A stretch of 64,000 nucleotides of DNA, taken from the NCBI GenBank assembly GCA_001466705.2, contig LATX02000112.1:62001-126000 (forward strand), read 5' to 3'. The position numbers and the translations under genes were made by a program. This DNA comes from Moniliophthora roreri. Its lineage: Eukaryota > Basidiomycota > Agaricomycetes > Agaricales > Marasmiaceae. Position 1 is the stretch's first letter. Each line of letters begins with the position of its first letter. Below are positions 22,785 through 34,333 of this stretch, piece after piece. Below the pieces are notes generated by a model. The model was given only the letters and a program-made list of their open reading frames with translations. It did no database searches and was not told the DNA's origin.

Positions 22785-24502
22785 TACTTACATACGGGAT
22801 CGCTTCACACTTTTTTTTTTTTTTGAATTCGAGATAACCCTAGTCGACGTCTGATTGACTGCTAGGATGCTGCACATGCCTTCTTTGCTACCAAAAGCCC
22901 TTGTTTCCGTTATCTACAGCACAACTCTCGTCGGCTTTTTTCTTCTTCATGTGCATCCGCCCCTCCTTCGTATTCAATAATATCCGGTTGTTCCAATTCC
23001 CAAAAAAAAACAATTGCAAGGACGTGTGCCGACCGTATGCGCCAACTCGATAATAGTAATAGAGCTCAAATGTACATACTACAAGTTGTTGTGAAATCAA
23101 GAGTCACATTCCACCATTCAGAGCTTATAAGGTGAAGGTACGAGATTATAACAGTGTCCCAGCTTTCAACGCTCAATACAAGTACGTGCAAGAGGGGAAG
23201 AATAGATAGACATTCATAAGTTTAATGTTAGAGATTTAAGTCACGGAAGAGACCAAATAGACGCTCGCTGTCATGCGCCTTTTTGCTATCGTACTTCCTG
23301 CGCAGCGTCCATGATGATCTCCGCCGTGGTTCAGAGGATCCTGCCAGCTGCTTATGAAAGATGGTGATGAGCAAATACAGTAGACACCATTCCTTGACTC
23401 GGGGCGACTAGTCTGAGTTTGTAGGTACCTGTGCGGCTATATAAACATTTAGATGTGGAACATGGATTGACTTGGGAATCCGAGATGTAAAGATTGCTAA
23501 TTGCATGATGGGATAATCATACGGTCGCCGATCAGACCAAGTATTAAGAATTCAGCTCGAGCTCAAGGATCAAGGTAGAAGCGGCAAGCACAGGTCTTGT
23601 CGTGGCTTACACCCGGACCAACGACGGAAAACTCCAGGGCCTGCTGGTACTTGATATCCCCTCATCAAGACATTTGAGTGGTTCTCTGTTCACGTAGTTT
23701 GTCCATGGTAGCGGTATAATCCTACGAACAGCTGAAATATGGTCAGCTCTCTCCATGTAAATTTTGCAGAAATGACTACTCACCCTAGCCACCTTTCACG
23801 TCGTTTTTCTATTTCCATCTTGTCCTCACTACGTCTCCTATGAATAGAGGTCAGCCCGTTGATTGGATTCGGAAGAGATGAGAGTCGTGACATTGACCAA
23901 TGACCGTGACGCGACCGTCGACCGATTTCCACGCTCGACTCCGTTCTCTCTTCGCACCGAGGATGATACCACAACCGACATGAGTGCTAGCTATAGGATA
24001 CTGCCTCTCTCAAAAGAGGCAAAGCTTGCAGGCATATGGAATTCAATCCAGACTACAAGCCAAAGGAAAAAAAAGAAGAGTTCGCCGTCATCTCAAGTTC
24101 ATCACTCACACCAATTTCTCATGTCCCGGAGTCCCATAGAAGAGAAATACCTTTCGCAAGTCCATATATATATAGCTCAATCTGATACCTCACGCCATCA
24201 GCTTCTCGACGCCCGAAAGAAAACATTGCCCCCAGGACCAGGAATTGTATTCCTCCAGAACCGTTTGCTAGCCTCCATCACGACATCGTCCTCGTGTCTC
24301 TTCCGAACACTCCCATCATGGTTATGCAAGCGAGCAACAATGATTCTCTGCAAGTTTGTGTTCGTCTCGAAGGATTGGTGTGTCAAGTAGCTGTTGCTCT
24401 AGTGAACTAGTCGAAGTTCGTATTCCTCTCTGCTTCTTTCCTTCCCTCACGATTTGGTAGACTGCACAAGCTCACAAGGACAAGGCACTTAGGCTCAGCG
24501 TG
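22785..24502. other. No supported gene
   Basis: Short frames on both strands without recognisable domains. A poly-T run is at 22808-22824. The interval separates copy 2 of the tRNA from the kinase pseudogene. Confidence 0.45.
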
Positions 24503-24509
24503 ATGCAAC

Positions 24510-25400
24510 GGCTTTTCAAGAGTTCAAGTGGTGCCAAAAACCAATCGTCTGAAGCTTTTGCTGAGATTGAGAAAGATATCCAACTCTTACAGTCGTACGT
24601 TCACGACTTTTGGATCACATCTTCATTTTCACCGTTGAACCGATACCTATAGGGTTCTTGATGATATACGGTCTGCTCTCAAACAGCTACAAGAACTAAC
24701 GTGTAATCATGTCAAGGCGTTTCTGTTCGCAAAAGGCTGCAAGAATGAGTTGGGGCCAGCTTCAAAAGAAGTTGGACGATGCTTGGCGTGCATTCTCGGT
24801 ATGTGTCAAACCTGTTATCGACAATTGACTCCAGATTTACTCCGTTCCCAGGCTAAGAATGACCTGTCTTTGCCAATTAACGTGTCCAACTTTCCGTCAT
24901 TCCTCCAGTGCGAGAATACCGTCTACCCAGGGCGAGCGCAGTGTTCACTACCTCGACAATCGTTTGTGAAGCCGTATCAGGGATGACGCTTCTCGAAGCC
25001 TTATCTATCTCTTCAGTCGGGATCACTGAGCTTGTCTCCGTTCCTGAACCTTTTCTTGACTCAACATTCGGTAGACTTCCAAACTCAATAAGCACGAGGC
25101 GCAAACACGCTCAGAACATGGTAAAACAGCTTCCCGAGAACCTCGACGGTGCCAGGAACCTATCGGTCGAAGTTTCGGCTGGGATTAGGAAAGATATTCA
25201 GTTGTTACAGTTGTACATTCATAGTCCTTTCAATAGAGTAAATTCTCACTGAACGATTCTTGCAGGGCACTCAATAATGCACTGTTCGCGCTTCAAAAGC
25301 GCCAGAAGCTAATAGGCAGTTCAGTCAAGGCGTTTTTCTTGGATGAGTTGAGCCAGATTCAAAAGAGTTCGAACGCTCCTCAAAGCAAGCATCTCTCATC
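24510..25400 (+). repeat. Internal duplication in the kinase N-terminal region
   Basis: The block 24510-24785 is repeated, diverged, at 25110-25400. Both copies read KDIQLLQ just before an intron of similar position and then a segment with L..AL..LQ(E/K)....VKAF. Copy 1 gives SSEAFAEIEKDIQLLQ, copy 2 LSVEVSAGIRKDIQLLQ. The gene therefore carried a tandem helical domain. Confidence 0.75.
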
Positions 25401-26404
25401 AATAGCCGCCTCATTCACCAGACCAAGTGTATGACAGATCGTTTCCGTAGAGCATCCCAAAATGTCCTACGTCGGCCTTCGGGTCCAATAATACTTCCTG
25501 AGTCCATGTCGTTCCGATTCGGCAAGGTCGAACTCACGCCTCACTCCGAAACTCAAACCTTGAAGAGCCTGAGAAGGCGGCGGTCCACAAGTACGACTTG
25601 GCCTAATTTTGACGACGATGACACCCCGACATTGGGAGATGATAAAGTTTCCGTGACATCGGAATCCCCGCAAAACCTCATGGAGTCGATTCAGATCGAG
25701 ATTTTGGATTCGAGGTGTCTTCGGACGATACTGGAGCTACTAGACGGTTTGGACATGCTTTATTCTTTAGGTTCAGCATGGGTACCTGGAATCATAGAGC
25801 TACTTCGATCTGTGCGCATCCAATACTCTTCTTTCAAGGACGCACGGCGTTTATTGATAGTATTACCATAGGAAGCACAAGCACAGACGTCAATGAACGA
25901 CAACGATTATCGAAATCTTTGTATGAAATGTCTTCGTGTCCTTGTGTTGAAGCACCAGCTCCTACCGCAATCCCTGTTCTTGAACGACGTCACTCGGCAT
26001 GGCACACATCCGCTACGAGGAGGAGGGTTCGCTGTAAGCTAAGGTTACACATGGAATCCAACATTGTCACTTACTCTCTTGATGCAGGATATATACAAAG
26101 GATATGCTCACGATAAGCCTGTCTGCCTAAAGGTTCTACGTGTGTATGTTCATCAGTGAAATGGACACCTAAATATATTGGAATAAAATGAGTGAAATAT
26201 GTTATAATGGCCAAAATACATTATAATCATTATGGTGTATTTTAATGTAATATAATTGTTGTTCCTTTATTTTAATAGATTAAAATGAAGCAAAATGGTT
26301 ATAATGTATTCTGGCTATTATAATGTATTTTGGCTATTATAATGTATTTCAGCCATTATAATGCATTGGCCCCACCTGGGGGTCGGGGACAAAAAGAAAT
26401 AATA

Positions 26405-26485
26405 TTTATTTGTTGCAACCTCCGTGAGTCGAACCCTCGACCTCAAGGTGTGCTCAAGACCACTGTACCACAGTGCCATATACTT
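26405..26485 (-). ncRNA. tRNA-like segment with A and B boxes inside the element
   Basis: On the minus strand TGGTACAGTGGTC matches a pol III A box and GGGTTCGACTCAC matches a B box, about 35 nt apart as in tRNAs. The acceptor and T stems do not pair well, so this is not a functional tRNA. It may be a tRNA-derived SINE head or a fortuitous pol III promoter within the repeat. Confidence 0.45.
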
Positions 26486-26659
26486 ACCACCACACATAGT
26501 GCAATATATCCTCTTACTCAAAAGACCTATCTCCACCCCCTTGCTGTTTCTATTGATCAAATCCCCAACCAAAAGCTTCCCTTCACTTTATAGAGTCCTC
26601 TCCCTGTCCTCTGGAAGGCATAAAAATGCACTGTTTTGATTGCCTCTGTTACAATCTAT

Positions 26660-26830
26660 TTTACTACATTATAATAACTCTGTCTCATTTTATTGCATTT
26701 TAATACACTATAATAATACCATCCCATTTTATTGCATTTTAATGTACTATAATAATACCATCCCATTTTATTGTATTTTAATGGATTATAATAACACCAG
26801 TCTCATTTTAATGTATTGTAATATCATTGC
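26660..26830. repeat. 39-bp AT-rich tandem repeat
   Basis: About four units of a 39-bp word built on CCCATTTTATTGCATTTTAA plus a TAATAATACCA segment. A shorter repeat of about 20 bp built on TTATAATGTATTTTGGCTA occurs three times at 26297-26365. Both lie in the inserted element. Confidence 0.8.
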
Positions 26831-28629
26831 TTGATTTTAATCTATTACAATGGACTAAAATCAGCAAAATACATTATAATTTATTATATTTAGGTGTCCA
26901 TTTTGCTGATGTTGAGGTGGATGAACGGAAGAGAGACAAGGCAGTTGCAGTACGTATTAGCTATAAACGACAGTAACTGCAAGTTTCTCAAGCAATCCCT
27001 AGGATTTCTGCCAGGAAGCTATATTATGGGCGCAACTGAATCATCCTAATGTGCACCCTCTCCTAGGCGTCAACGCCGAACTGTTCGCTCCCGACCTATG
27101 TCTTATCTCGCCTTGGATGGTCAATGGTGATATCTGTCCTATTTGGCTCACAATCCTGACCATGACCGGTTGAAATCGGTGCGTCAAGTCAACCATGCCA
27201 TTATATCCATTCTCATCGACTGTATAGATATTCGAAAGAGCTTCGGGGCTGGCACTCCGATGATCACCCACGGCGACATCAAAGGCATGCGTATCCATTT
27301 CCTCGCCGAGCCTTACCTGATTATAGTCCGTATCTGACTTCCCTTTGTTCAGGCCAACATCCTTGTCGACGACCATCTCAACTGCCGTTTAGCAGATTTC
27401 GGTCTGGCTGCGACATTAGGCGAGACTCAAATCATGAACAATACGTCAAGCAGTGCGACAAAGGGCTCCATGCGACGGATGGCTCCTGAGATGTACCTGA
27501 GCATGGGACCCCAAACCTATAGCAATGGCGTTAACGCAGACAAGTCACCTCGCGACGTGTATGCTTTTGCCTGTACGATCTTTGAGGTGCGCTTATCCGT
27601 TCTTTGTTCTCGTATCTGCACTCAAACTTACGGATGTCAACAACAGATCATGACAGGTCGGGTACCATTCACAGGGACGATTGAGCCTGCGGTCATCTTT
27701 CAAGTCCTAAACAAAGCAAGACCGGAGCGACCAACGGATGGATGGTGTCCTGACCATATATGGAATTTGGTCGAGCTGTGTTGTGGGAGATGATCCTCAA
27801 CAAAGACCCCGTACCGTTCAGATAGACGGGTACCTTCGTCAGCCGATGGAATGCAGAGAAGCTGGAGACGCTGCCGGATCATCAGCATTCTTCGCCATGC
27901 CACAACAGAATAGCGATGAAGGTCGGCGTAAAGGCGAGTTCCGAGGGAGGGGAGCCTTTTATCACATCTACTTGGGCGTCGGTACAGCACTGCCGCTTCG
28001 TGATGCCTTTAACATGCAGAGTGATGAGCTGAGGTATCTGATTCCGCTTCCCGTAATGTCGTCGTTTTACAGTTGCACGCCTAGTCACACTAGGTCCGAC
28101 GTCAATCGTGACTGGGACATTATCGCGGTCGCTGTCATCCCTTCTATATCCGCACACGCTTACTCCAAGTTCGTCGGCCGCGCTATGCAAAGTGCCCAGA
28201 TAGGTCACTGGGCATTGGAATACGGGACACTGCAAAGGGCGACCGATGGGCAACCCGATACTACCCCCAGAAATTTCTTCCGACATACTGGGAACCTATG
28301 GCCAGGGGTTATAATGGCGGTAATGGCGCGACTTCTCCGGAACATCGCGCCAATCCTTGTCATTGCCGGAATCAGTAGTGGGGATAACAAGTGCTCGACG
28401 TCGATGTTCCGTGCTCAGGCTGTCTTTGACGCCTCACAATGTAACTGTAACTGTACTGTCATCGATTCCTCCCCGACTACTGTCCCAGAGGCCCCACGAG
28501 TATTAAGTTGCGTCCCAATGACTCTAGCTGGCCTTAAGGCTCGGCCGGCGTAATCTCTACTTCATTTTGGAATATTATGAAGAATCTATTGTACAAACGA
28601 ATCTATTGCCATGCCCTGATGTATAACCT

Positions 28630-30084
28630 CTACCGCTGTCCATACGCCTTCGTCTCGTATTTGCCTGTTCATCAAAGTCCATCAGTCCCGGTTCATCATT
28701 CATCACATCAAAGCAACTTACCCAATCCGACAATGACGTTCTGCGGCTCTTGCGGCTTGCCATCAAGGTAGTTCTCGAGAATGGTCTTCGTTCCAGCCGC
28801 ATACCGCGCTTGCGCATCAAGAGTTGTGCCCGAGTAATGGGGTACCATTCCATTACCACCACCAAGAGGGTTCTTCATTGTACGCCAAACGTGGTCCTTG
28901 GGAGCCGGTTGGACATCCCATACATCACCTATCATCGTAGCCAATGTCAGTGAGAATCCTTCACGGAAAATGGCCATGAGCACGTACCAGCATATCCCGA
29001 AATCTGTCCACTAGCAAGCGCACGAGCAATAGCATCTTTATCGCAGATCGCACCGCGAGCAGTGTCATGCACCGGGCTTGAACTTGGACAACAGCTTGTC
29101 ATTGATCAATCCCCGAGTACCTTCGTGTAGAGGCGCGTTCACAGTGACGACATCGCATTGGGATACGAATTCCTAAATCGTATGATGTCAACCGGTACTG
29201 ATGTGTGAGCAGCGAAAGCACAACATACCTCAAGATCCTCAACCCGACGCGCGTTTAGTGACTTTTCAGTTTCAGCCGGGAGAGAGGTATAATCGTAATA
29301 CAGGTGCTCCTTTGTGTTGAAAGGCACCAATCTTTCCAGGATCCGACGACCAATTCGTCCAGCCCCAATCGTACCGACAACCTTGCCCTCTAAATCATAT
29401 GCCTGACGAGCAATGTCCGAGACTTGCCATTCGCCACGTTGAATCATCTAAGTGTGCTATTAGCATGAATACACCGACATTGGATGGGCGTTCTCACTTC
29501 ATGAGCTGGCACAAAGTTGCGAACTAAGAGCAACATGCTCATAACAGCGTGTTCAGCAACTGAAGTAACATTTGAGCCAGAAACTTCGAGTACTTGAATG
29601 TTGTGGTCGACGGCAGCATCCAGGTCGATGTGATCAGAGCCAACACCAGCAGTAATACAGATCTTGAGGTTCTTTGCCTGTGCGGATTGAGGTATGAGCG
29701 AAAGAAGACGATTTAGGCATGTCCAAGTCGTACCTTCTGAATCAAATCTCGAGTAAGGTAGCCGGGATGAAACGGTGTTGTGATCAACACTTCAGCATCT
29801 TCAATATGTTTCTGGAAATCACTGTCGGGCCCTTCCTTGCTGCTGGACACTACAGAAATCCCGCGTTAGTAACCAGCATGAAAAGTGACGAACTTAGTGC
29901 GTACCAATGAATTCGTGTCCCCGAGCTTTTAACCATGCAGACAAGCCGAGCTGTAAATTCTGTTTCAGCACAGATACTAGTGGTCATCCGGTGAGCAACG
30001 TGCCTTGTTTTCCACTGTTCCAAGCAGACGAGGCTCCTGTTGAGCAGCTTTGAAACCGTTATATAGGATAGCGAGAACCTTCAT
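28630..30084 (-). pseudogene. NAD-dependent formate dehydrogenase, frame broken by 8-nt deletion
   Basis: Eight exons on the minus strand: 30084-30004, 29950-29905, 29849-29734, 29677-29498, 29447-29229, 29172-28988, 28928-28722 and 28664-28630. Motifs match the family: MKVLAILYNG start, [35 protein letters not shown], the nucleotide fold [31 protein letters not shown] and a C-terminus ending KAYGQR. The enzyme oxidises formate to CO2 with NAD. In exon 6, where the family has a Trp-Leu-Val-Asn stretch before TARGA, only 4 of the 12 expected bases are present (about 29065-29068), giving GA-stop. The exon total is 1069 nt, exactly 8 short of 359 codons. Everything else is intact. The first intron is GC-AG. 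It could be a recent allele-level knockout or an assembly error. Confidence 0.88.
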
Positions 30085-31608
30085 GATGATCTAGGAGTTG
30101 TTGATGCGTAGGAGAGTGTGAAGCAAAGGAAGTGCAGACGAGTTCGAGTTGCGATGCTGAACGACATTTCCTGAAGACCTTTTATACTGGCTTTCCTGCT
30201 TTGATCCAGCCGATCTCATCCGTGTAGATGGAGTGGAAGGATATTCGTGTCTTTGTGTTCATATTTTGGATGCCAGGGTCCCATACAATCTACAATCAGA
30301 AGGCCATACTCCGAATCAGCCCATTCGTAACTCTAATCCGACCGGAAGGATTCGGACACTCGAAAAGGGACACAGTACGGTGATAAACGGGCTTGCGGAT
30401 GACGCTGGCAAGAGAATTTGAAGCATCAATATCCGACACTAGTTCGGAAAACGTACCCTGCTCAGCGGTTGCTCTGCTTTTGTCCCAATAGTTTCTTCGA
30501 CCTTACACGGTGGTTCTCGACGATAATTTAAGGGAACTTCTGCAGCCCGGGTTTTTGATTTGAAAGGTGAACGGAAGGAAACATAGGGTCCATAAGGGTG
30601 AGCCGCAGAGTAATATTCACAAATGTGTATTGACGTGCCCATGAACAATGGAGTCGGGAACGCAATGTAACGCACTCCACGTGCCCGGCACGCATCTCGT
30701 CCTCATCCTCAACGGCCATCTCACATCACGCAGACTCAGCTTGAGACCCTTGCTACCTCAACTTGCATCCCTGAGGAACAATACTATCACTACAAGCGTA
30801 GTTTATCTATGTTATCAAATGAGCTAAGCATACATTTGAATCCGATTAGATGGATCTCTTCTAAAATTATGGCTTATGAACTCTATGGATCAGTGTTGGA
30901 CAGTCATTGACCAAACCCCGCGGTCGAGTTATTGACCGGTCAATGACTAGTCAGGCACAGTCAACAGTTACGAGTCATAATGACTCTCCCACGCCTATGG
31001 CCGGTTAACCCGACCTGATGTATCTATCTATTCGAGCTTTTCCTAGCACCGATATCGCGTGAAATCAAGTATCCGACCTGAAAACTTTATACTGCTACAC
31101 CAACTGGGAATATGTCAACTGCTTTCAACTGCTTTCACTCACTGGGAATACGCCGACTGCTTCGCCGATTGAGAATACGTTGAGTGGTATTTAGACTATG
31201 TTTCTACTTTTGATGACTGCACACTGAGAATCTTATAGATAATCCAGATGCTCTGAGTCAGCGTTCTAACCTACATGTTCCAAGTCCATTCCGAGAATAT
31301 GCAGAGCACAGTATGCAGGCAGTCGATGAAGACGAGGACAGGGACATGGATGGTACTGCTAGGCAAGAGTCCATCAGCATATCACTTCATACGAAGAAGT
31401 CACTAGCTGACCTTTTCGATCATCAAAATGAAGTATGGGTGCAAATGTTCTGGAGTTTTCAGCCAATTTCATTAGATGATGAGCTCTTCAAGGTTGATCA
31501 TATGGCAGAAACAGCTTGGGTAGGTTAATTACTTTGATTACTTGTACAATCATTATGGTACAGCTTGAAATCAGACAACATCATACTCAATATGCGTTAT
31601 TTTACACT
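30085..31608. other. No supported gene
   Basis: Contains the upstream region of the formate dehydrogenase gene. At 31080-31200 the phrase ACTGGGAATA and similar words recur. A 71-codon frame at 31313-31528 has no recognisable motif. Confidence 0.4.
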
Positions 31609-31615
31609 GGCAGAG

Positions 31616-34061
31616 CACCTATGGTGCCCGAGAAATACCACGGGTTTGATGGCAAGCTACGCCTATCTCGGCATCAAATATGAAGAGTTTTTGGGCTGAG
31701 AGGGCGCCCGTCGTTAAAACCCATCATTAATTCTGGTAATTTGAATTTTGCACCGAGAGCTCACTCCAAGGTCGAAATTCTCGCTGAACTTCCTGACCTC
31801 TCAGTCCGGCACTTCCCGTTCTATCGATATCGTCATCATTTCCTTTTTGTCGCCGTCGCCATCACCGCATGTTCCCGTCGCCGAGTCCCGACCATTAATT
31901 GCATAAATATAGATCAACATCTGCCTCTTGACATCAAACCGCCATGATGCCGCCGCCTCGGGCCCATGATGCCCATCCAGTGTCCCCTTCCCTTTCCAGA
32001 TTTATCGCCGAAGTATCAAATGTGCCATATATTTTGTCCTAGGTAAGTCATTTCTCTATCTACTGACCCTTATTTTCTTTCACACGTCTCATTCAGGAGG
32101 CATGCCACACCATTACAACTCCACTTTCATCGTAGCTTCCGTTAGGCAGATAGCAGTTGGATGGGTCCCGTAAAGGACATCTTACTNCCATAATTAGTGA
32201 TACCTTGTACAGACACCCGCCTGAGCAACTGTAACCTGCTAGCTGACATTTAATTCCTAGACATGGGAGCTCGTGATGTGTTCCAGTGTACTCAGATATT
32301 CATAACGAAGATAGCTGTGGAGGTGTTGAGTTGAGCGCCAATATCGACCATAAGAATAACAGATATATGATAATGGTAGAGAAAATCATAAATGCCATTA
32401 CTGAAGGTGTGTATCTTCCTAACTTAAGCCTCGTTGAGCGAGGGATTACTGAGAAAGCGCTGCAGACCATTGCCTCGGACATCTTGGGATCACACTCAAG
32501 ACCCAAAGAAGTATTCACGTACTGTCTTGTTTTCATTGCAACATCTTCAAACTGTGAATATAAGCTCAGTGAGTGCCAACAATTATTTAACAATAACATC
32601 TTGCTGACCGAAAAGGTGAGAATTTTTGGCACTATAGATGGGCAGCTACGTTAGCAGATCAACGTCCGGCAATAAGGTGTCTTACTTACCATTCAACTGA
32701 AATAAATTTGAGGTGGACAAAAGTGATAAGAACTATCAGATACTGGTCATAGTGGCTTTATGAAGCAGTTCAGCCCCATCCCAAAGGATGTGGGGTGAGT
32801 AATTGGTAAGTTGTCGACCATGGTGATGTGTGGTGATCACAGTGTGGTGATCATCTAGAAAAGTTTCTCCTACTTTGTTCCATCAACGTGCTATCCTAAA
32901 CACTTAAAGAAATCACAAGGCTCTTCAAATTGTATTAACAGCATTGATGAATATAGACTAGTTGTGATATTTAAAGGTAGATTCACGGAGATTGAGTAAA
33001 AGCTTCGTGTTTGTTCATACAACTTTAAATACAGAAAGTGCTATCAAAAAACAATCTGGAAATCAAGGCAATCAACTCGCTATGCTGGATAACAGTCATT
33101 TGGATCCAAAGCGAAATGTACATTGTGAACATATACAACCTACATATAGGATGTGAAGTACTATCGCAGAGACACGGAATAATTTACCATGCCCAAAACT
33201 GTGGCCAGCAGTCCTGACAGAGATGTTGCCATAAATGAGAACTAGAACTACGAAAAGATCGGAAATCAGGAAAAAAAAAACACCTACCATTCTCTATCAC
33301 AGCATATGGTCAAACTCACTGAGGGAGGATTCTCTGAGCGAGAACACGAGTGCGTATCCATGACATCATAGAAATTGACCTGGGATCAATGCCCTAGAGG
33401 AGTCTGGCATACTTAATGGTAAGATTTCAAGATGAGGAGACGAAACAGCTATCTGGATACATACTATATACGTTCCAGTCTTCAGATGGCCCTAGGAAAC
33501 GGCTTGATCCACCTCTTGTTATGCTTGGCATCTATTCCCAGCTGAAACAGTATTAGTCCAATCAGAAGATAAGCTTAAGAGTATTCTATTTGATAGTTGC
33601 TTTAGAACAGCACTTGAGGGACTCACTTCTAGTCCAGACAGTACATGGACATTCCACCTAACACCTCAGCGATAAATCCAGAAAGGGGAGGGGACACTGG
33701 ATGGGCATCATGGGCCCAAGGTGGCGGCATCATGGCAGTTTGATGTCAAGAGGCAGATGTTGATCTATATTTATGCAATTAATGGTCAGGACTCGGTGAC
33801 AGGAACATGCGGTGATGGCGACAGCGACGAAAAGGAAATGATGATGATATCGATAGAACAGGAAATGCCGGACTGAGAGGTCAGGAAGTTCAGCGAGAAT
33901 TTTGACCTTGGAGTGAGCTCTTGGTGCAAAATTCAAATTACCAGAATTAATGATGGGTTTTAACGATGGGCACCCTCTCAGCCCAAAAACTCTTCATATT
34001 TGATGCCGAGATAGGCGTAGCTTGCCATCAAACCCGTGGTATTTCTCGGGCACCATAGGTG
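31616..34061. mobile_element. 2.4-kb DNA transposon-like element with ~395-bp terminal inverted repeats
   Basis: The ends CACCTATGGTGCCCGAGAAA are perfect inverted repeats; the repeat extends about 398 bp inward (31616-32013 and 33668-34061) with a few mismatches. The 7-bp direct repeat GGCAGAG flanks the element exactly (31609-31615 and 34062-34068), the expected target duplication. Each arm has the same 68-codon frame facing inward (31741-31947 +, 33730-33936 -). The interior has no recognisable transposase; a 122-codon frame at 32286-32654 is unassigned. One N lies at 32187. The superfamily is not clear; 7-bp duplications are uncommon. Confidence 0.88.
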
Positions 34062-34199
34062 GGCAGAGTCAAGCACTGGTCAGGCTCGGTCAAGAGTATT
34101 TCCAAATGGGGATGAGTCAAATGTTGAAATAACCTGGTTTAACTCAAATTTGGTCGAGTCATGACTGCAGTTGACTAGTCAATGGCTGGCACAACACTG

Positions 34200-34333
34200 C
34201 TATGGATTGACCAGGTAATGACCCCCATCCATGCATAAATGAGTGCCATTTGTATATGACCCTGCATTAGAAGCAAGATATACGGCTGCAAACCCAAGTT
34301 CCTCCTCTCTGTTCAAATTTGTTAGTTGATTCA
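34200..34333 (-). pseudogene. C-terminal exon remnant of a short-chain dehydrogenase
   Basis: The minus strand reads REEELGFAAVYLASNAGSY, then TNGTHLCMDGGHYLVNP and stop. This is the typical SDR end in which the LASdag.yvtG..l.vDGG motif closes the fold. No upstream SDR motifs (TGxxxGIG or YxxxK) occur nearby, so it is an isolated exon next to the transposon. Confidence 0.7.

Larger units (their letters stand above)
26151..26911. mobile_element. Inverted-repeat element (MITE-like) inserted in kinase exon
   Basis: The ends are inverted repeats: CATCAGTGAAATGGACACC at the left and, in reverse complement, CATCAGCAAAATGGACACC at the right, continuing to CTAAATATA (27 nt, 2 mismatches). The flanks share TT directly outside the repeats, or ATGTT if the last three bases are counted as target. 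Removing 26151-26913 restores the kinase frame as LRVYV-EVDERKRDK. The interior is AT-rich with tandem repeats and a tRNA-like segment; there is no transposase. A possible relative of the right end is at 44606-44628. Confidence 0.82.
24503..28553 (+). pseudogene. Agaricomycete-type protein kinase gene, disrupted
   Basis: N-terminal exons (from ATG 24503) encode helical segments such as EIEKDIQLLQ. The kinase domain follows: glycine loop GGGFADIYKG, catalytic lysine in VCLKVLRV, EAILWAQLNHPNVHPLLGV, the catalytic-loop variant HGDIKG, ADFGLA, MAPEMY and DVYAFACTIFE-IMTGRVPF. It resembles the expanded tyrosine-kinase-like families of mushrooms. A 763-bp insertion (26151-26913) splits the exon just after the lysine motif. 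Further lesions: one base missing near 27127 (NGDI/SYLAHNP), no convincing donor after HGDIKG near 27285, and a frame change near 27788 (VELCC/DDPQQRP). After the kinase C-lobe the frame stays open to 28553 with no known domain. I am sure of the family and of its disruption; exact exons of the 5' half are uncertain. Confidence 0.8.

Noticed and set aside
27882..28286. 134-codon minus-strand frame
   Set aside because: Antisense to the kinase tail with no motif.
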